Positions 13,893 through 21,160 of a DNA stretch of 21,160 bases are shown here, piece by piece. The translations under genes and the position numbers were made by a program. Location of the stretch: contig DITW01000086.1 of NCBI GenBank assembly GCA_002422945.1, forward strand, positions 26,574-47,733, given 5' to 3'. The number at the start of each line of letters is the position of its first letter. Within the stretch, counting starts at the first letter, position 1. Below the pieces are notes generated by a model. It was not told the origin of the DNA. It saw only the letters and a list, made by a program, of their open reading frames with translations, and did no database searches. Source of the stretch: Sphingomonadales bacterium UBA6174 (GTDB lineage Bacteria > Pseudomonadota > Alphaproteobacteria > Sphingomonadales > Sphingomonadaceae).

Positions 13893-15242
13893 ATGACAGC
13901 GAATCCTGAAAAATCCGCCAGCCCGCAGCGCTATTTCGTCAAGTCATATGGCTGTCAAATGAATGCCTATGATGGCGAGCGTATGGGCGAACTCCTTGGC
14001 ACTTCCGGCATGGTGGCGGTCGATACGGCCGATGAGGCGGATATTGTCCTGCTGAACACCTGTCACATCCGCGAACGCTCGGTTGATAAATTATATTCGG
14101 AAATCGGCCGGATGCGGGTGCGGCCAGATGGCACCAGCCCGATGATGGCAGTCGCCGGTTGCGTTGCGCAGGCCGAAGGGGCGGAAATCAGCCGCCGTGC
14201 GCGAGAGGTCGATATTGTTGTCGGTCCGCAGGCCTATCACCGCCTGCCTGATCTGATCGCGCGGGCGCGCAAGGGTGAACGTGTCGTCGATACCGATATG
14301 CCGGTGGAGTCGAAGTTCGATGTCCTGCCCAAGCGCAAGCGCCAAGGACCGTCCGCCTTTTTGACGGTGCAGGAAGGCTGCGACAAATTCTGCACCTATT
14401 GCGTCGTGCCTTATACCCGTGGGGCGGAAGTATCGCGCCCTTGGGCGGCGGTGATGGATGAGGCCCGCGCCTTGATTGATGCCGGGGCGGTGGAAATCAC
14501 CCTGCTTGGTCAGAATGTGAATGCATGGACCGGGGTGGATGAAAAGGGGCAGGCGCAAGGGCTGGACGGCCTGATCCGTGCGCTGGATCGCTTGGATGGC
14601 CTTGCGCGCATTCGCTATACCACCAGCCATCCGATGGACATGACCGAAGGGCTGATCCAAGCCCATGGGGATGTCGAAAAGCTGATGCCGTTCCTCCATC
14701 TGCCGGTCCAATCGGGCAGCGAGCGCATTTTGAAGGCGATGAACCGCAGCCATGATCGCGACACCTATGTGCGGATCATCGAACGCGTGCGGGCGGTGCG
14801 GCCCGATATTGCGATTTCGGGCGATTTCATCGTCGGTTTTCCGGGTGAAACGGATCGCGATTTCGAGGATACGCTCCAGATTATCCGCGATGTTGATTAC
14901 AGCCTCGCTTTCTCGTTCAAATATAGCCCGCGCCCCGGCACGCCCGCGGCGACCATGGAAGACCATGTGACGGATGCGGTGATGAGCGAACGGCTGCAAT
15001 TGTTGCAGGGCCTGTTGAATGAGCAGCAGCACCGATTCAATCAGGCGGCGCTGGGCCGTCGCACCAATGTCCTGTTGGAACGTCTTGGCAAAAAGCCGGG
15101 GCAGAAGATCGGCAAGTCGCCTTGGCTGCAATCGGTGATCGTCGACACCGATTTGCCGATTGGCAGTTTGATCGAGGTTGATATTCAAACCGCCGGGCCG
15201 AACAGCCTAGGCGCCACTTTGGCAATGGAGGAAGCGGCCTGA
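13893..15242 (+). CDS. miaB: tRNA-2-methylthio-N6-dimethylallyladenosine synthase
   Basis: 449 residues. MiaB is a radical-SAM methylthiotransferase that adds a methylthio group to i6A37 of tRNAs reading UNN codons. The N-terminal MTTase domain has the three Cys of the auxiliary 4Fe-4S cluster at C21 (YGCQMNAYD), C57 (NTCHIR) and C90 (AGCVAQ). The radical-SAM motif is EGCDKFCTYC (C163, C167, C170), followed by VPYTRG; FLHLPVQSGS and SGDFIVGFPGET are standard. A TRAM domain closes the protein from about 385. It shares one base with phoH (TGATG). Its clusters could be supplied through the Nfu protein encoded upstream. Confidence 0.97.
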   Translation: MTANPEKSASPQRYFVKSYGCQMNAYDGERMGELLGTSGMVAVDTADEADIVLLNTCHIRERSVDKLYSEIGRMRVRPDGTSPMMAVAGCVAQAEGAEISRRAREVDIVVGPQAYHRLPDLIARARKGERVVDTDMPVESKFDVLPKRKRQGPSAFLTVQEGCDKFCTYCVVPYTRGAEVSRPWAAVMDEARALIDAGAVEITLLGQNVNAWTGVDEKGQAQGLDGLIRALDRLDGLARIRYTTSHPMDMTEGLIQAHGDVEKLMPFLHLPVQSGSERILKAMNRSHDRDTYVRIIERVRAVRPDIAISGDFIVGFPGETDRDFEDTLQIIRDVDYSLAFSFKYSPRPGTPAATMEDHVTDAVMSERLQLLQGLLNEQQHRFNQAALGRRTNVLLERLGKKPGQKIGKSPWLQSVIVDTDLPIGSLIEVDIQTAGPNSLGATLAMEEAA

Positions 15243-16249
15243 TGTCGAGGAAACCGGTGCAAGCCCGTGAGGGTGAAAAGGGTCGTCTCGAAATTCTGTT
15301 TGATAAGCCGCAATTATTAGGTCGCCTGTTCGGCGAATTTGATCGCAATCTGGTCGCGATCGAGAACCGCCTTGGCGTGTATATTGCCGCACGCGGGGGC
15401 AAGTTACAGATCGAGGGCGAGGCAGGGGCCATCGCTCAGGCGCGCGACGTGCTGACCGGTCTGTATAATCGTTTGGTGCAAGGTCAGGAAATCGACGCCG
15501 GTCTGATCGATGGCGTGATCGCCATGTCGAATGAGCCGACGCTGGATGGCATTGTCCGCTCCGATAGCGGTATGGACGGGACTTCGGTGATGATCCGCAC
15601 CCGCAAGAAAACCATCGTGCCGCGCTCGCCTACGCAAATTCGCTATATGGAGCGACTGGCGCAGGACGATCTCATTTTCGCGCTTGGGCCTGCCGGGACG
15701 GGCAAGACCTATCTCGCGGTGGCGCAGGCGGTGCAGCAATTGATCGCGGGTTCGGTCGATCGCCTGATCCTGTCGCGTCCGGCGGTTGAGGCGGGGGAAC
15801 GGCTCGGCTTCCTGCCCGGCGATATGAAGGAGAAGGTCGATCCTTATCTCCGCCCGCTATATGACGCGTTGTATGACATGCTCCCCAATGAACAGGTGGA
15901 GCGCCGCATCGCATCCGGCGAAATCGAAATTGCGCCGATTGCGTTCATGCGGGGCCGGACCTTGTCCGATGCGTTTGTCATTCTCGATGAAGCGCAGAAT
16001 ACCACGCCCGCGCAGATGAAGATGTTCCTCACCCGTTTTGGCCAGAACAGCCGGATGGTGGTGTGCGGCGATCCCAAGCAGATCGATCTGCCCAATCCGT
16101 CGCAATCGGGATTGGCCGATGCGGTGGCCAAATTATCGGGGATCGACGGTATTTCCATGGTGCGCTTTGGCGCGGGCGATGTTGTGCGCCATCCGATCGT
16201 CGGCAAGATTGTCGAGGCCTATGAAGGCCCGGATAATAGATACGAATGA
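15242..16249 (+). CDS. phoH: PhoH-like ATPase (YbeZ type)
   Basis: 335 residues. A KH-like N-terminal part (about 15-80) is followed by the PhoH P-loop ATPase domain: GPAGTGKT Walker A (149-156), LSRPAVEAGERLGFLPGD, Walker B VILDEAQN (247-253, D249/E250), then CGDPKQIDLP. PhoH/YbeZ is an ATPase linked to RNA metabolism; with YbeY it is thought to act in rRNA processing and ribosome quality control. The gene overlaps miaB by one base and ybeY by four (ATGA), so coupled translation is likely. The exact activity remains less certain than the family. Confidence 0.95.
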   Translation: MSRKPVQAREGEKGRLEILFDKPQLLGRLFGEFDRNLVAIENRLGVYIAARGGKLQIEGEAGAIAQARDVLTGLYNRLVQGQEIDAGLIDGVIAMSNEPTLDGIVRSDSGMDGTSVMIRTRKKTIVPRSPTQIRYMERLAQDDLIFALGPAGTGKTYLAVAQAVQQLIAGSVDRLILSRPAVEAGERLGFLPGDMKEKVDPYLRPLYDALYDMLPNEQVERRIASGEIEIAPIAFMRGRTLSDAFVILDEAQNTTPAQMKMFLTRFGQNSRMVVCGDPKQIDLPNPSQSGLADAVAKLSGIDGISMVRFGAGDVVRHPIVGKIVEAYEGPDNRYE

Positions 16250-16752
16250 TCGACGTTGACGTTATTGTCGAACCCGTCTGGCCGAAGGGCGAGGATTGGC
16301 AGGCGCTGGCCCGTCAGGGCGTGGAAACCGCACTCGCGCATACGCCTTATGCAACGTTGGCAACCGGGCGGTTGCCGGTCGAGGTCGCGGTGCGTTTCAC
16401 CTCGGATACGCAAGTCCATGCCCTCAATCGCGACTATCGCGAAAAGGACAAGCCGACCAATGTGCTGAGCTTTCCGATGCTGTCGCCGGACGAGGTTGAT
16501 GAACTGGAGGACGGCGAAGGGCCGGAGGTATTGCTCGGCGATATCGTGCTCGCGGTCGAGACCTGCACGCGCGAGGCGGCGGACAAGCAGATCGCGGTTT
16601 CGGCCCATGCGATCCATCTGGTTGTCCATGGCATGCTGCATCTGCTAGGCTATGATCATCTGGAGGATGCCGAAGCGGACGCCATGGAGGCGATTGAACG
16701 GCAGGCTCTATCATCCTTGGGACTTGATGACCCTTATGACGATGCGGAGTAA
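16246..16752 (+). CDS. ybeY: Endoribonuclease YbeY (rRNA maturation)
   Basis: 168 residues. YbeY is a zinc-dependent endoribonuclease needed for 16S rRNA 3' end maturation and 70S quality control. The metal site is intact: HGMLHLLGYDH with H128, H132 and H138. The upstream LNRDYREKDKPTNVLSFP (60-77) and LLGDIVLA (96-103) segments are also typical. The middle insert MLSPDEVDELEDGEGPEV is acidic, as in other alphaproteobacterial members. It starts inside the phoH stop (ATGA), and corC follows 14 bases later. Confidence 0.97.
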   Translation: MIDVDVIVEPVWPKGEDWQALARQGVETALAHTPYATLATGRLPVEVAVRFTSDTQVHALNRDYREKDKPTNVLSFPMLSPDEVDELEDGEGPEVLLGDIVLAVETCTREAADKQIAVSAHAIHLVVHGMLHLLGYDHLEDAEADAMEAIERQALSSLGLDDPYDDAE

Positions 16753-16766
16753 CCAGTAACAATTTC

Positions 16767-17708
16767 ATGGCAGACGATATATCTGGGCGAAGTAGCGACA
16801 ATAATGGCAATCATGCCAGCAATGGCAATACGCGGTTATGGGGCAAGCTTCGCCATTTGATCCATTTCCGCCTTCATGGCGCCAGCCTGCGCGATCAGAT
16901 CGAAGACGCGATTGGCGATCATGAGGATGACCATGTGCAGACGGGCGAGCCGGGCGACGATCTGACGCCCGATGAACGCCAGATGGTCCGCAATGTGCTG
17001 GCCGTGGCCGAATGCACCGTTGGCGATGTCGCGGTGCCGCGTTCCGACATTATCGCCATCGCCGAAAGCGCGAGCTTTGACGAACTGGTCGCGGCCTTTG
17101 TCGATGCGGGGCATAGTCGATTGCCGGTCTATCGTTCCAGCCTCGATGAAATTGTCGGCATGATTCATGTGAAGGACGTGTTTAATGTGCTGGCGACCGA
17201 CGCACCGCGCCCGGCAGCGATCAACGAGCTGATCCGCGAGCCGCGCTATGTGCCGGCATCAATGGGCGTGATCGACTTGTTGGAAGAAATGCGCCGGACC
17301 CGGACCCATCTCGCGATTGTCGTCGATGAATATTCGGGGACCGACGGATTGTTGACGATTGAAGATCTGGTCGAGGAAATCGTCGGCGAGATCGAGGATG
17401 AATATGACGAGGAAGCGCCTGCGCTGCTCGTGATGGGGGAGGATGGCAGTTGGGAAGCCGATGCCCGCACCCCATTGGAAGAAATAGGCGAACGGGTTGA
17501 TCCGGCCTTGGCCGAGGTCGAGGACGATATCGATACGGTCGGTGGGCTGGCGTTCATGCTGGCTGGACGCGTGCCGGAACTGGGGGCGGAACTCGATCAT
17601 CCGAGCGGTTGGCGCATCACGGTGATGGATGGCGATGAACGGCGGATCACGCGGGTGCGCCTGTGCCGGTTGGCGGATGTGGCAGTAGGGTCCGATTGCG
17701 ATGGCTGA
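16767..17708 (+). CDS. corC: CorC/HlyC-type CBS-domain protein (hemolysin family)
   Basis: 313 residues with no membrane segment. After a low-complexity Asn-rich head (1-25) and a linker come two CBS domains (about 84-143 starting VGDVAVPRSDIIAI, and 155-211 with IVVDEYSGTDGLLTIEDLVEEIVGEI), then the CorC_HlyC transporter-associated domain (about 224-302). CorC-like proteins are linked to magnesium and cobalt efflux; the CBS pair probably senses adenine nucleotides. Many family members carry an N-terminal membrane domain; this is the short soluble form usually found beside ybeY. Its stop lies within the next gene (8-base overlap). lnt, which often follows, is absent here. Confidence 0.92.
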   Translation: MADDISGRSSDNNGNHASNGNTRLWGKLRHLIHFRLHGASLRDQIEDAIGDHEDDHVQTGEPGDDLTPDERQMVRNVLAVAECTVGDVAVPRSDIIAIAESASFDELVAAFVDAGHSRLPVYRSSLDEIVGMIHVKDVFNVLATDAPRPAAINELIREPRYVPASMGVIDLLEEMRRTRTHLAIVVDEYSGTDGLLTIEDLVEEIVGEIEDEYDEEAPALLVMGEDGSWEADARTPLEEIGERVDPALAEVEDDIDTVGGLAFMLAGRVPELGAELDHPSGWRITVMDGDERRITRVRLCRLADVAVGSDCDG

Positions 17709-18369
17709 TTTCAGCCATGTCGATTGCTGGATTTTCGACCTTGATAACACGCTGTATCACCCGGATTGCGATTTGTTCGGGCAGATCGATGTGCGCATGG
17801 GCGCCTATATCCAGCGCCTGCTCGATTGCGATGCCGATGCGGCGCGGGTGGTGCAGAAACGCTATTTCCATGAACATGGCACGACCTTGGTGGGGCTGAT
17901 GCGCCATCATGGGGTCGAACCGGGCGATTTCCTCGATTATGTCCATGACATTGATTTATCGGTGGTGAAGGCCGATCCCGATATGCGGGCGGCGCTGCTA
18001 CGCCTGCCGGGGCGGCGGATGGTGTTCACCAATGGCGATGCGTCTTACGCATGGCGGGTGCTGGATCGGCTCGGGATCGCCGATATATTCGATGAATTGC
18101 ACGACATCATTGCCTGTGATTATGTGCCGAAACCGGCGCAATATGCCTATGACAGCCTTGTTCGCCTGCGCGCGGTCAAGCCTGACAAGGCGCTGTTTGT
18201 CGAGGACATGGCGCAGAATTTGCGCCCGGCCAAAGCGATGGGCATGATGACGGTCTGGATCAACAACGGATCGGAACGCGGCGATCATGATGTCGATCAT
18301 GCATGGATTGATGAGGAAATTTCGCATATCGGCCATTGGCTGAATCAGATTACGGAGAAAACGACATGA
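17701..18369 (+). CDS. HAD superfamily hydrolase, pyrimidine 5'-nucleotidase-like
   Basis: 222 residues, HAD subfamily IA. Motif I is FDLDNTLYH (nucleophile D13, acid/base D15), motif II VFTNGD (T110), the motif III Lys in YVPKPAQYAY (K144), motif IV FVEDMAQN (E168/D169). DLDNTLY with a helical cap of this size matches the Sdt1/Phm8-like pyrimidine 5'-nucleotidase group, which dephosphorylates UMP, CMP or damaged nucleotides; the true substrate is uncertain. It overlaps corC by eight bases and dapD by four (ATGA), so it is translated with both. Confidence 0.88.
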   Translation: MADFSHVDCWIFDLDNTLYHPDCDLFGQIDVRMGAYIQRLLDCDADAARVVQKRYFHEHGTTLVGLMRHHGVEPGDFLDYVHDIDLSVVKADPDMRAALLRLPGRRMVFTNGDASYAWRVLDRLGIADIFDELHDIIACDYVPKPAQYAYDSLVRLRAVKPDKALFVEDMAQNLRPAKAMGMMTVWINNGSERGDHDVDHAWIDEEISHIGHWLNQITEKTT

Positions 18370-19208
18370 CGACAGGTCTGCAACAGGACATTGAAGCCGC
18401 TTGGGATGCCCGCGACACGATCAATGCCGGCACCATGGGCACGACGCGCGATGCCGTGGTCGCGGCGCTGGCGTTGCTTGATGCTGGTAAGGTGCGGGTC
18501 GCCGAAAAGGGCGCGGATGGCCAATGGGCTGTCAATCAATGGCTGAAAAAGGCCGTGCTCTTGTCCTTCCGCCTCAATGACAATGAAATCATCGCCAATG
18601 GGCCGGGACAGGCCGTGTGGTGGGATAAGGTGCCGAGCAAGTTCGACGGTTGGGATGCGGCCCAGTTCCGTGCCGCCGGTTTCCGCGCAGTGCCGGGTTC
18701 GGTCGTGCGTCGCGGTTCGTTTGTCGCCCCGAACGTCGTGTTGATGCCGAGCTTCGTCAACATCGGCGCTTATGTTGGCGAGGGATCGATGGTCGATACT
18801 TGGGCGACGGTCGGTAGCTGCGCACAGATCGGCAAGAACGTCCATCTTTCGGGCGGCGTCGGCATTGGTGGCGTGTTGGAACCGTTGCAGGCCGATCCGG
18901 TCATCATCGAAGATAATTGCTTCATCGGTGCGCGTTCGGAAGTCGTTGAAGGCGTGCGGGTCGAAGAGGGCGCAGTGCTGGCGATGGGCGTGTTTCTCTC
19001 CTCCACCACCAAGATCATCGATCGCGCCACGGGCGAAATCTTTGTCGGTCGCGTGCCGAGCTATTCGGTCGTCGTGCCGGGCGCATTGCCGGGCAAGCCG
19101 CTGCCCGATGGCACGCCGGGGCCGAGCCTTGCCTGCGCCGTGATTGTCAAGCGCGTCGATGCCCAGACCCGCGCCAAGACCGCGATTAACGAACTGCTGC
19201 GCGACTGA
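18366..19208 (+). CDS. dapD: 2,3,4,5-tetrahydropyridine-2,6-dicarboxylate N-succinyltransferase
   Basis: 280 residues. DapD succinylates tetrahydrodipicolinate in the succinylase branch of lysine and meso-diaminopimelate synthesis, so it also feeds peptidoglycan. The N-terminal helical domain (1-about 100, LQQDIEAAWDARD and VRVAEKGADGQWAVNQWLKKAVLLSFRL) is followed by a left-handed beta-helix of hexapeptide repeats (about 100-240): VVRRGSFVAPNVVLMPSFVNIGAYVGEGSMVD, GKNVHLSGGVGIGGVLEP, CFIGARSEVVEGV. The C-terminal CAVIVKRVDAQTR segment is typical. The ATG at 18366 overlaps the HAD stop and has GGAG about ten bases upstream; an in-frame ATG 30 bases earlier lies inside the HAD gene and is rejected. 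Confidence 0.97.
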   Translation: MTTGLQQDIEAAWDARDTINAGTMGTTRDAVVAALALLDAGKVRVAEKGADGQWAVNQWLKKAVLLSFRLNDNEIIANGPGQAVWWDKVPSKFDGWDAAQFRAAGFRAVPGSVVRRGSFVAPNVVLMPSFVNIGAYVGEGSMVDTWATVGSCAQIGKNVHLSGGVGIGGVLEPLQADPVIIEDNCFIGARSEVVEGVRVEEGAVLAMGVFLSSTTKIIDRATGEIFVGRVPSYSVVVPGALPGKPLPDGTPGPSLACAVIVKRVDAQTRAKTAINELLRD

Positions 19209-19217
19209 TCTGATCCT

Positions 19218-19245
19218 GTCCTCAACCTTTCCGAAGGTTGAGGAC
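19218..19245 (+). terminator. Perfect 12-bp hairpin after dapD
   Basis: GTCCTCAACCTT and AAGGTTGAGGAC pair without a mismatch around a TCCG loop, ten bases past the dapD stop. No T-run follows (ATATGCTTGTT), so it is not a standard intrinsic terminator; attenuation, 3'-end protection or control of ptrB are equally possible. Confidence 0.55.
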
Positions 19246-19265
19246 ATATGCTTGTTAAGGATTTC

Positions 19266-21160
19266 ATGGCCGATCCAGCCCCCCTCACGCCGCCCATTGC
19301 TGCCACCTGGCCTCATCAGTCGGCTCATCATGGCCGGATCATCGACGATCCTTGGGCGTGGCTGCGCGATCCGAACTATCCGGACGTGAATGATGGGCAG
19401 GTAATTGCCCATCTTGAAGCGGAAAATCGCTGGTTTGAGGCGCAAATGGCGCCGCACCAGAAGTTGATCGACAATTTGTTTGAAGAAATGAAAGCGCGGC
19501 TCAATGAAGATGAGTCGAGCGTTCCCTATCGCGATGGCGACTGGCTTTATCATTGGGCGTTCGCGCCGGGGACACAATATCGTCGCTGGTTCCGCACCGC
19601 AGTAGAGGGCGGAGCGGCAGTCTGTATCCTCGATGAAAATACGCAAGCCGAGGGTAAGGATTTCTTCCGGCTGGGCGCGTTGGTTGTGTCGCCGGATGGG
19701 GCAAAGCTTGCATGGACCTGCGACGATAGCGGGGCTGAGCGTTTTACCCTGCGGATTCGCGACCTTGCGACCGGGCAGGATAGCGTCCTGACGATCCCCG
19801 GTCTGTTGGGCGGCGTGGTTTGGTCGGCGCAATCGGATGCGGTGCTGTATGGGCTGGTCAATGATCATTGGCGGATTGATCGCATCATGCGCCACCGGCT
19901 CGGCGACGATCCGGCGCAGGATCGTTTGGTCTATCAAGAAACGGACGAGCGTTTTCAGGCGGGCGTGGGGCGCACCCAATCGCGCCGGTTCCTGACCATC
20001 TCCACCGGCAATCATGAAACCTCCGAATGCTGGCTGATCCCGGCGGATGAGGTGGATGCCGCGCCGTTATTGGTATCGCCGCGCATCGATGGGCGGCAAT
20101 ATGAGGTGGAGGAGCATGACGGCACGCTGTTCATCCGCACCAATGATGCCCATGTAAATTTCCGCATCGTCACGGCCTCGCTCGATGCGCCAGAGGTTTG
20201 GCAGGAGTGGCTGGCCGGATCGGACCGTATTTATCTTCAGGACATCACCTGTTTTGCCGATCAGATGGTCTTGCAGGGGCGTGAGCAGGGCTTGGATCAG
20301 ATCTGGATCACCGGTTACGCCGCACCCGATCTGGCTCCTATCGCCTTTCCAGAGGCGAGCTATACCGCAGGGCTGGGCAGCAACCCGGAATATCGGGTGA
20401 CGAAGCTGCGGATCGGCTATCAGTCGATGGTCACGCCTGCGACTGTGTTCGATTATGATATCGCGACCGGCAAGTTGGACACGCTGAAAGTCCAGACGAT
20501 CCCGTCCGGCTATGATGCCAGCCAATATCGCACCGAACGGGTGATGATAGAGGCGCGGGATGGAAAGATGATCCCGGCGTCCATCGTCTATCGCGCGGAT
20601 TATCCGAAAGACGGCAGCCAACCGCTCCATCTCTATGGCTATGGCGCGTATGGCATTGCGATCCCGCCCGGTTTTTCCACTGTGAGGTTGAGCCTGTTAG
20701 ATCGTGGCTTTGCTTATGCCATCGCCCATATCCGGGGCGGGGACGATCTCGGCTATCAATATTATCTTGATGGCAAGTTGGAAAAACGCACCAACAGCTT
20801 CAACGATTTTGTCGATGTGACCAAGGGCCTGATCGCGCGCGGCTTTGGCGCTATGGGCAAGGTCTCGATTTCCGGCGGGTCGGCGGGCGGCGAATTAATG
20901 GGGGCGGTGATCAATCAGGCACCCGCGCTTTATGGCGCGGTGGTGGCGCATGTGCCGTTCGTCGATGTGCTGAACACGATGCTGGACGCGAGCCTGCCGC
21001 TCACCCCCGGCGAATGGCCGGAATGGGGCAATCCGATCGAGGATGCGGCGGCGTTCGATCTGATCCGATCCTATTCGCCTTATGATAATGTGACGGCGCA
21101 GGCCTATCCGCCGATGTTGGTGACCGCCGGGCTGCATGACCCGCGCGTGACCTATTGGGA
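19266..21160 (+). CDS. ptrB: Oligopeptidase B (S9A family serine peptidase), C-terminus outside window
   Basis: The 631 visible codons cover an N-terminal propeller-type S9 domain (from HHGRIIDDPWAWLRD at about 18) and most of the alpha/beta-hydrolase domain. Diagnostic pieces: LYGYGAYG, AHIRGGDDLGYQYY, KRTNSFNDFVDV, GGSAGGELMGAVINQ with the nucleophile Ser at about residue 539, VPFVDVLNTMLD, LTPGEWPEWGNP, and GLHDPRVTYWE with the catalytic Asp. The catalytic His and about 50-70 residues lie beyond the edge. Oligopeptidase B cuts short peptides after Arg or Lys in the cytoplasm or periplasm. No signal peptide is seen. ATG 19266 has AAGGA just upstream; an in-frame ATG at 19248 is possible, but its only ribosome-binding site is locked in the hairpin. 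Confidence 0.93.
   Translation, partial: MADPAPLTPPIAATWPHQSAHHGRIIDDPWAWLRDPNYPDVNDGQVIAHLEAENRWFEAQMAPHQKLIDNLFEEMKARLNEDESSVPYRDGDWLYHWAFAPGTQYRRWFRTAVEGGAAVCILDENTQAEGKDFFRLGALVVSPDGAKLAWTCDDSGAERFTLRIRDLATGQDSVLTIPGLLGGVVWSAQSDAVLYGLVNDHWRIDRIMRHRLGDDPAQDRLVYQETDERFQAGVGRTQSRRFLTISTGNHETSECWLIPADEVDAAPLLVSPRIDGRQYEVEEHDGTLFIRTNDAHVNFRIVTASLDAPEVWQEWLAGSDRIYLQDITCFADQMVLQGREQGLDQIWITGYAAPDLAPIAFPEASYTAGLGSNPEYRVTKLRIGYQSMVTPATVFDYDIATGKLDTLKVQTIPSGYDASQYRTERVMIEARDGKMIPASIVYRADYPKDGSQPLHLYGYGAYGIAIPPGFSTVRLSLLDRGFAYAIAHIRGGDDLGYQYYLDGKLEKRTNSFNDFVDVTKGLIARGFGAMGKVSISGGSAGGELMGAVINQAPALYGAVVAHVPFVDVLNTMLDASLPLTPGEWPEWGNPIEDAAAFDLIRSYSPYDNVTAQAYPPMLVTAGLHDPRVTYW

Noticed and set aside
18345..20015. 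A 556-codon open frame on the minus strand across dapD and the start of ptrB
   Set aside because: It spans two well-supported genes on the other strand and its translation resembles no protein family; it is a codon-bias artefact.
1..21160. CRISPR arrays, tRNA or rRNA genes, prophage or insertion-sequence genes
   Set aside because: No regularly spaced direct repeats, cloverleaf candidates, transposase or phage proteins were seen in gaps or frames.

Overview
The window reads as a chromosomal housekeeping segment of an alphaproteobacterium, most likely a member of the Sphingomonadales. Three things point there: the moderately GC-rich codon use, a MucR/Ros regulator together with a Fur/Mur-type regulator that lacks the CxxC zinc pair, and the gene order tsaB-rimI-mucR-fur-plsC-miaB-phoH-ybeY-corC. 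The genus cannot be fixed from the sequence alone. I saw no tRNA, rRNA, CRISPR array, phage gene, transposase or plasmid function.

Layout. (1) 1-4071, minus strand: class A penicillin-binding protein, xseB, ispA (polyprenyl diphosphate synthase), coaD and a secreted cyclophilin that runs off the left edge. (2) 4160-6602, minus strand: thrS followed by a small rhodanese-like TIGR01244/DUF442 protein. (3) 6712-8493, plus strand: purB and a MaoC-type hydratase, divergent from thrS. (4) 8494-8861: a gene-free stretch holding a nested inverted-repeat element with REP-like hairpins, then the rpsD terminator. (5) rpsD on the minus strand, divergent from a plus-strand group nfu - RutE-like nitroreductase - tsaB - rimI (9681-12006). 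(6) mucR as its own unit, with a promoter containing a palindrome and a terminator. (7) 12706-19208, plus strand: fur, plsC, miaB, phoH, ybeY, corC, a HAD phosphatase and dapD, tightly packed with several 1-8 base overlaps. (8) A perfect 12-bp hairpin, then oligopeptidase B (ptrB), cut by the right edge.

Functionally the genes cover cell-wall synthesis (PBP, dapD for meso-diaminopimelate), isoprenoid and CoA synthesis, purine synthesis, phospholipid synthesis (plsC), Fe-S delivery (nfu) and its radical-SAM client miaB, tRNA and ribosome maturation (thrS, tsaB, miaB, ybeY, rimI, rpsD), and metal and global regulation (fur, mucR).

The coding content is ordinary and I found no convincing undescribed multi-gene system. 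The parts most worth a second look are non-coding or small departures from family norms: the composite repeat at 8515-8798, whose two REP-like arms differ only by compensatory base-pair swaps; a possible leaderless thrS transcript; a palindrome inside the mucR promoter; a MucR with an incomplete zinc-ligand set; a RimI with an altered acetyl-CoA loop; and a HAD gene where lnt often sits after corC.
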